Below, one piece after another: positions 24,775 to 33,239 of a stretch of 64,000 nt of DNA. The position numbers and the translations under genes are program-made. Below the pieces are notes generated by a model. That model worked only from the letters and a program-made list of their open reading frames with translations, had not been told where the DNA came from and did no database searches. Source of the stretch: Streptomyces viridochromogenes (lineage in GTDB: Bacteria > Actinomycetota > Actinomycetes > Streptomycetales > Streptomycetaceae). Position 1 is the stretch's first letter. Each line of letters starts with the position of its first letter. The stretch spans positions 1 through 64,000 of the forward strand of contig NZ_LGUR01000014.1 of assembly GCF_001270495.1 (NCBI RefSeq), read 5' to 3'.

Positions 24775-27684
24775 TCACGACCGCTGACGCGGAAAGGACT
24801 CCAGGGACCTGGCGAGGCCTGCGGCGTCGGTGCCGACCTTGCGGTAGACGCAGGACAGCAACTGCCGCACACCCTGCTCGGTCAGCTGCAGTTCCTTGGC
24901 GATCACCGCGGCCGGCTGTCCGTGGACGGCCAGTTCCGCGGTACGGCGCTCCTGCGCGGTCAACGTGTCCGCCTGCGCGTATCGCAACGGAAGCGGGCGC
25001 ATTCCGGCAGCCGACAGTTCCTCCCTGGCACGGGCCGCCAGTGCCTCGGCCCCGCAGTGCACGGCGCCTTCCAGCCCTCGGTAGAGCCGGTCAGCGGCTT
25101 CCTGCAGCCGCCCGTTCCGGGACAGGGCCGCGCCGTGGCCGATCTGGGCACGGGCGAGTTCGTAGGAAGCGGGTGACTGTTCGAGGTGGTCCACGGCCTG
25201 CGCGTACAGGTCGAGGGCCGCGAGCCCGCCGGTCACCTCGGCGAGGGTGTGGAGGGCCTGGCCGAGGGTGGAGGAGGCGCCGAAGTCCCGGGCGCGCTTG
25301 ACGGCGTGCTGGGCGAGGGAGCGCGCCCGGTCGGGATCGGTGGCGGCGAGGGCGGATGCCAGATGCAGCTGCCAGGGGCACCAGGAGGGGTTGTGCCAGC
25401 CCCGTGCGTCCAGCCACTCTCCGACCGCGGACAACAGGGGCACGGCCTCCGCGTGCCGGCCCTCGGCCAGCAGCAGCTCGGCGTACACCGTGCGGGGATC
25501 GGGGTAGATGACGGCGTTCGGGACGATCTCGCCGTAGCGGTAGGAGTCGGCCAGGCGGCGCGCTTCGGCGGTGCGGCCGCGGGCGAGCAGGATCTGCATG
25601 AGGATGCCGATGGCGAACCACTGGGCGGGGACGGCGCCCTCGACCCGGTCGGCGACGCGCAGGCCCTCGCGCACCAGATCCTCCGCGTCGGCCAGACAGC
25701 CGCGACGGTAGCGGATATAGCCGTAGAGGGTCTGCCCCAGAGCCAGGTGGGAGCCGCGCCAGCCCTCGCGCTCGCACTCGGCGATGCCGTCGGCGAACAG
25801 TTCCTCGGCCCGCCGCGGCTGATCGCCGTACATGAACACCATGGCGACCGCGACCGGTACCTCGAACCCCCGGTTCTGCTCGGTCCAGCTCAGTCCGCCC
25901 CGCAGGGCCTGTTCGGCGTACGCGAGGGCGGTCTGCCGGGACTCGCCGCGCGCCATGGCGTCCCAGGAACGCGAACCCAGGATGTACCGCTCCTCCAGAC
26001 CGCGGCCGGTCACCCGCTCGGCCAGCCGCGCCAGCCTGCGGGAGCGCGCGTGCGAGTCGGGCTCGTCGGCGCGGAAGGCGCTCCAGACGAAATGATCCGC
26101 CTGCATACGCAGCCGGAGGCGGGGATGGGTGGCGAGCCGCGCCTCGTCGGCGGAGACGGTCGCGGCCTCGGCCAACCGGTCGGTGTGGGCCAGCGCCTGG
26201 GTCAGCCGGTAGACGATGGAGGCCCGCAGCTCGGGATCGACTCCGGGCTCCGCCAGCGCCTCCTGAAGATGGCTGACCGTGGCCGTGGGTTCGATCAGAA
26301 ACGTCGCGCACGCGAGCTCGTGGAGGAGCGCGGCCCGGTGCTCCGGCAGCGGGGGCTCCTGAAGCGCTCGGGCCAGGACGCGCCGGGCGGCCTCCGGGGC
26401 TCCGGCACGGAGGTACTCACGGGCGGCCTCGCGCAGGCATGCGACCACTTCGGGCCTGCCGTCGCAGGGAACCTCCAGCAGATGCCGGGCGGTGGCCGCG
26501 GGACCGAACCCCGCCGCGCGGACGGCCTCCGCGGCCCGGTCGTGCAGACCGACACGCAGGGCCGACGGGATGGACCGGTAGATCGTCGTGGCGGTCGTCG
26601 GATGGACGAACTCCAGGCCACCTCCGCTCTCGTGGGCGTCGGCCAGGATCCGGGCGGTGCGCAACTTCTCCGTCGCCTCGACGGCCTCCTCACTGCCCAC
26701 CACCGCCAGAGCGGCCGCGAGCTCCCGTGACACCGGGGACCCCAGTACGGCCGCCGCATGGGCGAAACGGACGGTGGCCGTGCCGAGCCCGCGCAGGCTC
26801 TCGAGCAGTCCCGGGCCCTTGACCGCCGCGGCCAGATCACGCATCGCGGCCAGCTCGTCCCGGCCGCCCTTCAGGTCCCGTTCGCCGAGCCTGATGGCGA
26901 GCTCGACCGTCTCGAACGGACTCCCGCCGGTGACCGACCAGCACTCGTCGCAGAACTCGTCCTCGGCCCCTTCTCCCACCTCGTTCCTGACGATCTGCGC
27001 CACGCCGACCGCGCTGAGGCGTGCCAGGGGGTAGGGACGGCTGCCATGCCGTTCGACGACCGTGCGAAAGGGGGCCGCCTCGGGCGGCAGTTCGTCGGGC
27101 CGGTAGGCCACGACGATCAGGAGCGGAAGATCGGCCGCCCGCGGTGCGAACGAGGCGAGCCAGCCGAGTGACTCCAGATCGGCCCAGTGCATGTCGTCCA
27201 GGAGCAGCACGAGCGGAGCCTTCACGGCGACCAGGCGCGTCATGACCCAGTCGAGGCCGTCACGCACCCCGGTCGGATCCGGCGCATGGGCGGTGTCCGT
27301 CGCCTCCAGGCCGAGCGCGACGGCCACGATGTCGTACCAACTTCCCAGGAAGGTACGGCGTTCGGCCTCGTCCATCGTGGCCAGGGCGGGCTGCACGAGT
27401 TGGCGCACCAGACGGAACGCCAGCTCCTGTTCCCCCTCGCCACCTCGGGCCGACAGCACCGTGAAGCCGTGTCTCGCGGCGCGGATCCGCGCCTCCGTCA
27501 GCAGGGCCGTCTTGCCGAGCCCGGCCGGACCGGTGAAGGCGAGCAGTCCGCTGGGCCGTGGCCGTTGCGTCCCGTCGGCGACATCGCGCAGTCCCGACAG
27601 CATGCAGTCGAGCGCTTGGAGTTCTCGTGTGCGCTCCAGCAACGGGCGGGACTCGGTGTTCGGTTGCCATGACCCATACGCCAT
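24775..27684 (-). CDS. Large LuxR-family (LAL) ATPase regulator
   Basis: A 969-aa LAL-type transcription factor. At the N-terminus is a P-loop AAA-like domain with the Walker A GPAGLGKT and a LLLDDMHWAD Walker B. A long central helical/TPR-like sensor region follows. The C-terminal LuxR helix-turn-helix begins about residue 905 (TAQERRTAELAVHGQPAAVIAKEL). Such regulators act as pathway activators in many streptomycete clusters. It lies on the same strand and 254 bp downstream of the terpene synthase gene, behind that gene's terminator, so it may regulate it but is not in its operon. The recognition helix is slightly degenerate. Confidence 0.9.
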   Translation of the reverse strand: MAYGSWQPNTESRPLLERTRELQALDCMLSGLRDVADGTQRPRPSGLLAFTGPAGLGKTALLTEARIRAARHGFTVLSARGGEGEQELAFRLVRQLVQPALATMDEAERRTFLGSWYDIVAVALGLEATDTAHAPDPTGVRDGLDWVMTRLVAVKAPLVLLLDDMHWADLESLGWLASFAPRAADLPLLIVVAYRPDELPPEAAPFRTVVERHGSRPYPLARLSAVGVAQIVRNEVGEGAEDEFCDECWSVTGGSPFETVELAIRLGERDLKGGRDELAAMRDLAAAVKGPGLLESLRGLGTATVRFAHAAAVLGSPVSRELAAALAVVGSEEAVEATEKLRTARILADAHESGGGLEFVHPTTATTIYRSIPSALRVGLHDRAAEAVRAAGFGPAATARHLLEVPCDGRPEVVACLREAAREYLRAGAPEAARRVLARALQEPPLPEHRAALLHELACATFLIEPTATVSHLQEALAEPGVDPELRASIVYRLTQALAHTDRLAEAATVSADEARLATHPRLRLRMQADHFVWSAFRADEPDSHARSRRLARLAERVTGRGLEERYILGSRSWDAMARGESRQTALAYAEQALRGGLSWTEQNRGFEVPVAVAMVFMYGDQPRRAEELFADGIAECEREGWRGSHLALGQTLYGYIRYRRGCLADAEDLVREGLRVADRVEGAVPAQWFAIGILMQILLARGRTAEARRLADSYRYGEIVPNAVIYPDPRTVYAELLLAEGRHAEAVPLLSAVGEWLDARGWHNPSWCPWQLHLASALAATDPDRARSLAQHAVKRARDFGASSTLGQALHTLAEVTGGLAALDLYAQAVDHLEQSPASYELARAQIGHGAALSRNGRLQEAADRLYRGLEGAVHCGAEALAARAREELSAAGMRPLPLRYAQADTLTAQERRTAELAVHGQPAAVIAKELQLTEQGVRQLLSCVYRKVGTDAAGLARSLESFPRQRS

Positions 27685-27905
27685 GTGCCCTACCGCTTCC
27701 TGTCGTTGATCCTCGGAGGACAGCGCAGAGCGTACGCCCCTGGTGAGGGCCGGATGCCACTACTAGGGGCCAAGGATGACAGGGAAGGATGAATCCCGCG
27801 CCGGAATGGTTCGATGGTCTGCCATTCGGGTAATCAAACTCGAATGGCGCGATGTCGTCGGTGTGGCCATGGGGGACAACGGGCACGGCCGAACTCGGGA
27901 GCCGT

Positions 27906-27930
27906 GCGCCCGCCGCGGTGCGGCGGGCGC
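27906..27930 (-). terminator. Hairpin terminator after the terpene synthase gene
   Basis: An 11-bp perfect GC-rich stem (27906-27916 with 27920-27930) with a GGT loop, starting nine bases after the terpene synthase stop on the minus strand. Streptomyces terminators often lack a T run. It would end the P450-terpene synthase transcript before the LAL gene. Confidence 0.65.
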
Positions 27931-27938
27931 GGGACGAC

Positions 27939-28955
27939 TCATGCGAGGGCGGGCGTCAGCGTCGCGTCCACATAGCGCGGCACGGTGCGGGACCAGTAGT
28001 AACACCCGCGGATCCAGCCGGCCATGCCCTCCACATAGCCGATCCCGGCGGGGCTCAGCTCCGGCTTGATCTCCTCGTAGAGCTGCTCGAACTCGCGGAT
28101 CGTGCTGTTGATCTGCCCGATGGCCAGTAGGACGGCCCCCTGCAGTGAGCAGCCCCGGGCCCGCTGGTGGGCCAGGGCCAGATTGATCATTCCGCCCGTC
28201 CGCTGCTCCTTCACCGCGGAGTAGAGGTCGGGTATCCACACCGCCGCGTCGGCCGACAGACGGCTCAGACGCTGAACGACCGGGTGATGGAGTTCTTCGG
28301 GGGCCAGTTCGTGCGGTTGCGCGGCCTCGGCCAACGGATGGAAGGGCTCCACCCCCGCGGTGAGCGAACGGATCGAGGTGCACAGTCCCTTGCGCAGCGG
28401 GACGGGACGGGCCTGGGCCACCGCCTCGTAGAGCAGGCCGTGTACGTATTCGCGGCTCTTCCACGCCCATCGCGCGGCCTGTGCGGGTGTGCACCGCTCT
28501 CGGACCTGACGGTGGAGATCGGCGAGCGCCGCGCCCAGGGGAGTGCGGTACGGGGCGCCGTCGCGCAGAATTCCGATGCTCTCGCACAGCATGGGCAGCA
28601 GCTGGTCCGGCGAGCGCCGGCCGATCTCTTCGGCCCGGTCGTCGAAGACGAATTGGTAGGCGATTTGGTTGGCCACGATCTGGAGGACGTCCAACTCCAC
28701 CGTCGGACTGTTGTAGGCCGCGAGTTCCGCCGGCCTGGTGAAGGCGATCATCGTTGCCACGCCGACATCGTCGGTCAGCCCGCACGCGCTCAACCACGCG
28801 TCCACACCGGCCGCCGCTCGGGACGCGTGGCGATTGCTCAGGAACGGGAAGGGCATGTAGAGGTGGGCGTCGATCAGGTCCCTGAGATTGGACGCCGGAA
28901 TTCCGCTCCGTGCGGCGAGTGCGACTTCCTCATGCGTCGTCGACACCGCTGTCAC
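27939..28955 (-). CDS. Class I terpene synthase with unusual NSE triad
   Basis: A 338-aa bacterial class I terpene cyclase. The aspartate-rich metal motif DDRAE is at residues 105-109. Arg196 sits exactly 46 residues before the NSE site, the place of the pyrophosphate-sensor Arg. The C-terminal RY pair is 327-328. The NSE triad, normally NDxxSxxxE, reads PDLYSAVKE (242-250): Asp243, Ser246 and Glu250 remain but the first Asn is Pro242. So the fold and most catalytic residues are intact, with one metal ligand replaced. The start overlaps the P450 gene by 26 bp, so the two are translationally coupled. The product is unknown. Neither geosmin nor 2-methylisoborneol synthase has this context. Confidence 0.85.
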   Translation of the reverse strand: MTAVSTTHEEVALAARSGIPASNLRDLIDAHLYMPFPFLSNRHASRAAAGVDAWLSACGLTDDVGVATMIAFTRPAELAAYNSPTVELDVLQIVANQIAYQFVFDDRAEEIGRRSPDQLLPMLCESIGILRDGAPYRTPLGAALADLHRQVRERCTPAQAARWAWKSREYVHGLLYEAVAQARPVPLRKGLCTSIRSLTAGVEPFHPLAEAAQPHELAPEELHHPVVQRLSRLSADAAVWIPDLYSAVKEQRTGGMINLALAHQRARGCSLQGAVLLAIGQINSTIREFEQLYEEIKPELSPAGIGYVEGMAGWIRGCYYWSRTVPRYVDATLTPALA

Positions 28956-30405
28956 CTGCCCTTCGGGATTCGTGTGTGCGGGGTGTGGCAGCCGTTCGGG
29001 GCGCGAGTGAGCTCGCGCGAGGGGGCGTGCCGACCGGCACGCGCGTACGCGGTTCGCAGACCATGCCCAGCGACCTCGGCCCCAGCGTCGCGCCGGGGCG
29101 CGGCCGTTCGACGGGCCCGGGCAGGTGGCGCAGGCGCCAGCGGTGGGCGATGGTCGCGAGGGCCACGGTCATCTCCGCCATGGAGAACACGTCGCCGATG
29201 CACTTGCGGCTGCCCGCGGCGAACGGGATCAGCGCACCGTGGTGCTCGTCGGCCGTCCGACCCGGCAGCCAGCGCTCTGGAAGGAACCGATCGGCGTCGG
29301 GGAACGACCCCGGATCGTGATGGAGCAGGTAGGGGCTGTACAGAACGGTGGCTCCCCGGGGGAGACGGTGTCCGGCGAACTCCGTTTCCCTGGTGGTGGT
29401 GCGGGTGAAGAGCCAGCCGGGGGGTGAGTGGCGCAGGGTCTCCGTGACGACGGCGCGCGTGTAGACGAGGCGCGGCAGATCGCCGGGGCCCGGTCGCTGC
29501 CGCCCGGCCAGGACGTCGTCCACTTCTTCGTGCAGGCGGCGCTCCACCTCAGGATGTTCCGCCAGGAGGCTGAAGACGGAGGCGAGGCACATGGAAGGGC
29601 TCTCGGATCCGGTGAGCAGAAGCGAGACGAGGTGGTCGTGAACCGCCTGTTCGGTGATCGGCTCCTGGGCGCCGTCCGCACGCGTGGCTTCCAGCAGGGT
29701 CCCCAGCAGGTCGTCGCGGGGTGCGCCCTGCCGGCGCTCGGCGATGGCCGCGTCGACGATGGCGTGCACGCTGTGGACTGCGCGCCGGTAACGACGGTTC
29801 GCGGGTGTGGGCACCCGGAACAGGGCGCCGACCGGCACGATCGTACGGACGAACAGGCCGCGGACGATCGCCGCGAGACTGTGCCGCACCTGGGCGGTCG
29901 TCGCGGCGTCCAGCGAGTCGGAGAAGAGCACGCGGCTGACCACAGCCGTGGTGAAGTCCATCATGGCCGCACTGACGTCGACCGTCTGCCCGGCCCGCCA
30001 GTCGCGGCAGACCGATTCCGCCTCCGCGCCCATCAACGACATGTGGTCGTCCACGCGCGACGGGCGGAAGTCGGGTTGCAGCAGCCTGCGCTGTTGACGA
30101 TGTTCGGCATGACGGCACGTCACCACGCCGTCGCCCATGAGTATGCGGAGCCTGTCGTATTGCGGGCCCCCCTTGTCGAACGTACGCGTGTCCTTCAGCA
30201 TCCGGTGGACCAGCTCCGGGTGACACACCATCCACGCGCGCTGGGGCCCCAGCCGTATCTCGACCAGATCCCCGTGACCGGGTAAGGAATTCAGGAAATC
30301 CAGCGGACGCCGAAACAAAGCGATACCGTGGCTGACAGTGGGGAATATGCCCGGCGCAGTCCCCACCCTCCATCCGTGTTCTGGTTCAGGCGCAACATGA
30401 CTCAT
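28930..30405 (-). CDS. Cytochrome P450 coupled to the terpene synthase
   Basis: A 491-aa cytochrome P450. The heme-ligand motif is FAAGSRKCIG with Cys402, ExxR is Glu322-Arg325, and the I-helix oxygen motif is LLTGSESPS (263-271), where Ser replaces the usual Thr. There is a ~30-residue C-terminal extension rich in Arg, Pro and Thr. It probably hydroxylates the terpene made by the overlapping synthase gene. Electrons must come from a ferredoxin elsewhere, as none is encoded nearby. ATG 30405 with an upstream GGGG stretch was taken. The much longer upstream frame crosses a repeat and is not coding. Confidence 0.92.
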   Translation of the reverse strand: MSHVAPEPEHGWRVGTAPGIFPTVSHGIALFRRPLDFLNSLPGHGDLVEIRLGPQRAWMVCHPELVHRMLKDTRTFDKGGPQYDRLRILMGDGVVTCRHAEHRQQRRLLQPDFRPSRVDDHMSLMGAEAESVCRDWRAGQTVDVSAAMMDFTTAVVSRVLFSDSLDAATTAQVRHSLAAIVRGLFVRTIVPVGALFRVPTPANRRYRRAVHSVHAIVDAAIAERRQGAPRDDLLGTLLEATRADGAQEPITEQAVHDHLVSLLLTGSESPSMCLASVFSLLAEHPEVERRLHEEVDDVLAGRQRPGPGDLPRLVYTRAVVTETLRHSPPGWLFTRTTTRETEFAGHRLPRGATVLYSPYLLHHDPGSFPDADRFLPERWLPGRTADEHHGALIPFAAGSRKCIGDVFSMAEMTVALATIAHRWRLRHLPGPVERPRPGATLGPRSLGMVCEPRTRVPVGTPPRASSLAPRTAATPRTHESRRAGDSGVDDA

Positions 30406-30599
30406 CGAAAACCCCTGCCTCAAGCGGCACATGAAAGTCGGTGGATGCTCCACTGATTTGGTGTTCGAGTCATGTACTGCCCAGTTCAACCAGCCCGCGG
30501 TTTCGTGAATCCTTTCTGCACGGGGGCGCACGGGGGCACGGAGAAGCAGGAATGAAGCATTCGGCTGCATGGCCCTTGCGAGACGCGGGAGGAGTTCCG

Positions 30600-30655
30600 C
30601 CCCATGTGGTCCGGCCCCATGTGGTCCGGCCCCATGTGGTCCCGCCCCATGTGGG
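30600..30655. repeat. 15-bp tandem repeats upstream of the P450 gene
   Basis: Three 15-bp copies of CCCCATGTGGTCCGG (30600-30614, 30615-30629, 30630-30644, the last with one changed base) and a partial fourth (30645-30655). The last copies form the stem of the hairpin described separately. This is a second 15-bp array immediately past a stop codon, like the one at 10731-10775 but of unrelated sequence. Confidence 0.75.
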
Positions 30656-30665
30656 ACGGGACCAC
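30636..30665 (-). terminator. Strong hairpin after the penicillin-acylase-type gene
   Basis: GTGGTCCCG (30636-30644) pairs perfectly with CGGGACCAC (30657-30665). Inside, CCC (30646-30648) pairs with GGG (30653-30655) around an ATGT loop. It starts six bases past the acylase stop on the minus strand and uses the 15-bp repeat as its left arm. It should act as a terminator between the acylase gene and the terpene operon. Confidence 0.6.
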
Positions 30666-30671
30666 ATTCGC

Positions 30672-33119
30672 TTAGCGTTCGCGCACGCGCACGACCTTCA
30701 GGACAGGCGACGACAAGATGTCCTTCTCGCAGAACCGCCCGGTCACCCACTTCTCACCCGAGAACAACCAGGTCTGGTCGCGGAAGTGGGGCGAGTTCGG
30801 GTTCGAGGACTGGGAGTACGTCAGGAGAGTACGGGCCACCGGGCAGCGTCCGTCGTCCCAGCCGACCGCCTGGATATGGCTTGAGCCGGTCGACACCTCG
30901 GTGTAGCCGCCCTGCGCCGCGTTCCACACCGGTTCGACCTTGTTCCACACACCGAGCCCCTCCGTGCCGCCGGGAGCGGGGATGCGCTGACCGTTCCGTA
31001 CGACGAACTGGTGCTCACCGAGGCGGGCGTCGAGCGCGATGCCCGCCGCACGGAGTTCGGCGACCGCGTCCGCGAGGGCCGTGGCGAAGCCGGGGGCGCT
31101 GGTGTTCAGCGTGTTCGGGGTGCGCACCGGGTCGGCCGGGGAGAAGGGAACCTTCCACCGCTGGGTGGCCGGCACCTTCGCCGTCAGCTTCCGCCAGAAC
31201 CGGTCGAAGAGCAGGGCACCCCGGCTGCCGGTGTCCATGGTGCGGTCCCAGGACGCGAGCACCGAGCAGGCTTCGGTCACCTCAACTGCCTTGCCGTCGC
31301 TGCCCGTTGCCGTTCCGCCCGGCAGTACGGCACATGCCTTCGCCGCGTCGGCCGCGGCCAGGGCGGCGGCGGGTACCCGGTTCGTGAACTGCTGGCGCTG
31401 CAGATCCCGGACGGTCAGACCGCCCCGCTCCGCCATCGCCGCCACGTCCTCGATCGCGCCGCGGGTGCGCAGCGAGCGCTGCGTGCCGATGTTGCCGAAG
31501 ATCCGCTCGTACCCGGTGAGCGGACGGTCGGCGTTGGCCAGCCAGGCGCTGTCGTTGGAGTTCTCCGCGTACGGCGCGTCCTTCAGCGTCGGCATGCGCG
31601 CCGGACCGAAGATCCCGGGCTGGACGGCGTCGGCGTCACGGCCCAGGGCACAGTCGCCGCGGGCGCCGTCGAGGACCGCGAGGCCAGCCGCCGGGTAGGT
31701 GGCCCTGCCGAGGTCCGTGGAGCAGCGCGCCGCCACGTCGTCGGTGATCCGGGGCAGTACCTGCGACTGGGTGTAGAGGGAGTGTCCCGAGGCGTCCGCG
31801 GCGATGGTGTTCACCCACGGGAGCCCCTGGTGCCGGGCGAGGGACGCGAGGACGTCGGCCGTGCCGCGCGCCTTGCCGAACCCGAGCGAGGTGTCGCCGA
31901 AGCGGAGGTTGGCCGCGTTGGGGTCGTTGAGCGCGTATGCCGTGGTCGCCGTCCAGGGCAGCGGGAGTTCGCCGTCGGTGGAGGCCACGACCGGGCCGTA
32001 CCGGGTCCACCACTGGGTGCGGGTCACCGGTGCGCCGTCCTTGACCGCGACGGTCACGGTCCGCTTCCTCATCCGCTCGCGTTCGCCGTCCACGAGGTAG
32101 ACGGTGGGGTCGGCGGGATCCAGCGTCAGACGGTGCAGACTGAACGGGACGCCGGTCGAGACGGTGTGGCTCCACGCCACATGTGAGTTGTAGCCGATGG
32201 AGATCGTCGGCGAACCGAGGAGCGACGCGCCGGCGACGTTCAGCTCGCCGGGAATCGTCTGGTGCGCCTGCCAGAACCGGCGTCCGCCGTGCCACGGGTA
32301 GTGCGGGTTGCCCAGCAGCAGACCACGGCCGCTGGCTGTGGTGTCACCGCGGAAGGCGACCGCGTTCGACCCCATGGCCGCCTCGTCGGTCCGCTCGCGC
32401 ACCGCCCGGATCAGGGCGTCCGCGTCGGGGACGGCCCTGCTGCCCTCGTGGCCGGCGGTGGATCCGGTGGGCGGCTGTGCGCCGGTGATGTCGTCCACGG
32501 CGCCGCCCTGGCCGCCGAGTACGGCGATGGCGTAGAAGCGGGCTGCCACATCCACCGGGGTGACCGGCCGCACCCAGGCGGCGCCCTTGCAGGCGGGGTC
32601 GGTGATTCGTTTCTGCTTCAGCCAGGCGTTGTACCCGGTCGCGAAGCCCCGCATGAGGTCCTCGACCTGGCGGCTCGGGCCGCGCGGTGCCGGTTCCGCG
32701 AGGAGCTTCTCCACCGTGCGGGTCTGCCGTACGCCGCGGAAGTACAGGTCGCTGGAGAGGTTCCTGGTCGCCGAGGACAGCGAGAAGTCGCTCGCCGCGT
32801 CCGGTCCGAAGAACCGCGAACGCTCGCCCCGCACGGTCACGAACCCGTCGGCGAGTGTGCACACCTGGTCGGCGGCCTGTGCCCAACCGGTGCCGAAGCC
32901 GAGGGACTTGTAGTCCTTGGCGACGATGTGCGCGATGCCGTACTCGGTATAGCGGACGACGGCGGACAGACCACCGTCCGAGAGCTGTTCCTGCCGGTCT
33001 TGCCGGTCTGGCCGGTCCTGCGGGGCCTGCCGCTCGGCCGCGGCCGCGGGCAGTAGCCCGGCCGTGGTGGCGAGCAGGGCGACGGCCGCGACGACGAGCC
33101 GTCTGGGGCGGGTGCGCAT
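30672..33119 (-). CDS. Penicillin-acylase-type (Ntn) secreted acylase
   Basis: An 815-aa preproenzyme of the N-terminal nucleophile hydrolase family. There is a signal peptide (residues 1-28, ending AAAAER), then a short QDRPDRQDRQEQ low-complexity stretch. The alpha part follows, then the maturation site before Ser251 in the MGSNAVAF motif, whose Ser becomes the beta-chain nucleophile. Homologues include aculeacin A acylase, cyclic lipopeptide acylases and AHL-acylases, so it probably deacylates an extracellular lipopeptide or acyl-homoserine lactone. ATG 33119 is preceded by GGGAGG. It is divergent from a fadD-like gene across a TetR-type dyad, and its 3' end has a strong hairpin. Confidence 0.9.
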   Translation of the reverse strand: MRTRPRRLVVAAVALLATTAGLLPAAAAERQAPQDRPDRQDRQEQLSDGGLSAVVRYTEYGIAHIVAKDYKSLGFGTGWAQAADQVCTLADGFVTVRGERSRFFGPDAASDFSLSSATRNLSSDLYFRGVRQTRTVEKLLAEPAPRGPSRQVEDLMRGFATGYNAWLKQKRITDPACKGAAWVRPVTPVDVAARFYAIAVLGGQGGAVDDITGAQPPTGSTAGHEGSRAVPDADALIRAVRERTDEAAMGSNAVAFRGDTTASGRGLLLGNPHYPWHGGRRFWQAHQTIPGELNVAGASLLGSPTISIGYNSHVAWSHTVSTGVPFSLHRLTLDPADPTVYLVDGERERMRKRTVTVAVKDGAPVTRTQWWTRYGPVVASTDGELPLPWTATTAYALNDPNAANLRFGDTSLGFGKARGTADVLASLARHQGLPWVNTIAADASGHSLYTQSQVLPRITDDVAARCSTDLGRATYPAAGLAVLDGARGDCALGRDADAVQPGIFGPARMPTLKDAPYAENSNDSAWLANADRPLTGYERIFGNIGTQRSLRTRGAIEDVAAMAERGGLTVRDLQRQQFTNRVPAAALAAADAAKACAVLPGGTATGSDGKAVEVTEACSVLASWDRTMDTGSRGALLFDRFWRKLTAKVPATQRWKVPFSPADPVRTPNTLNTSAPGFATALADAVAELRAAGIALDARLGEHQFVVRNGQRIPAPGGTEGLGVWNKVEPVWNAAQGGYTEVSTGSSHIQAVGWDDGRCPVARTLLTYSQSSNPNSPHFRDQTWLFSGEKWVTGRFCEKDILSSPVLKVVRVRER

Positions 33120-33157
33120 CGTGCCTCCCAACGTCATTGAGGGAAGGAGCCGTTGAA

Positions 33158-33173
33158 CATACCAACGGGTATG
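33158..33173. promoter_or_regulatory. TetR-type dyad between the acylase and fadD-like genes
   Basis: CATACC-AACG-GGTATG is a perfect 6-bp inverted repeat with a four-base spacer, 39 bp before the acylase ATG and 67 bp before the ligase ATG on the other side. It looks like the operator of a TetR-family repressor controlling both genes. No regulator gene is adjacent. Confidence 0.55.
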
Positions 33174-33239
33174 GATCCCCGGCCGGGTGTCCGGTGTCAG
33201 CCTTGACCCGTCTCTTCGAGACACCGAGGATCATGTGTC

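Noticed and set aside
30600..30655. Possible CRISPR-like repeats
   Set aside because: Units are adjacent 15-mers with no unique spacers, and no cas gene is near.
30470..30667. A small minus-strand frame with repeated Trp-Gly-Thr-Thr units
   Set aside because: It is a translation of the 15-bp array and hairpin. It lies just beyond the acylase stop and has no independent support.
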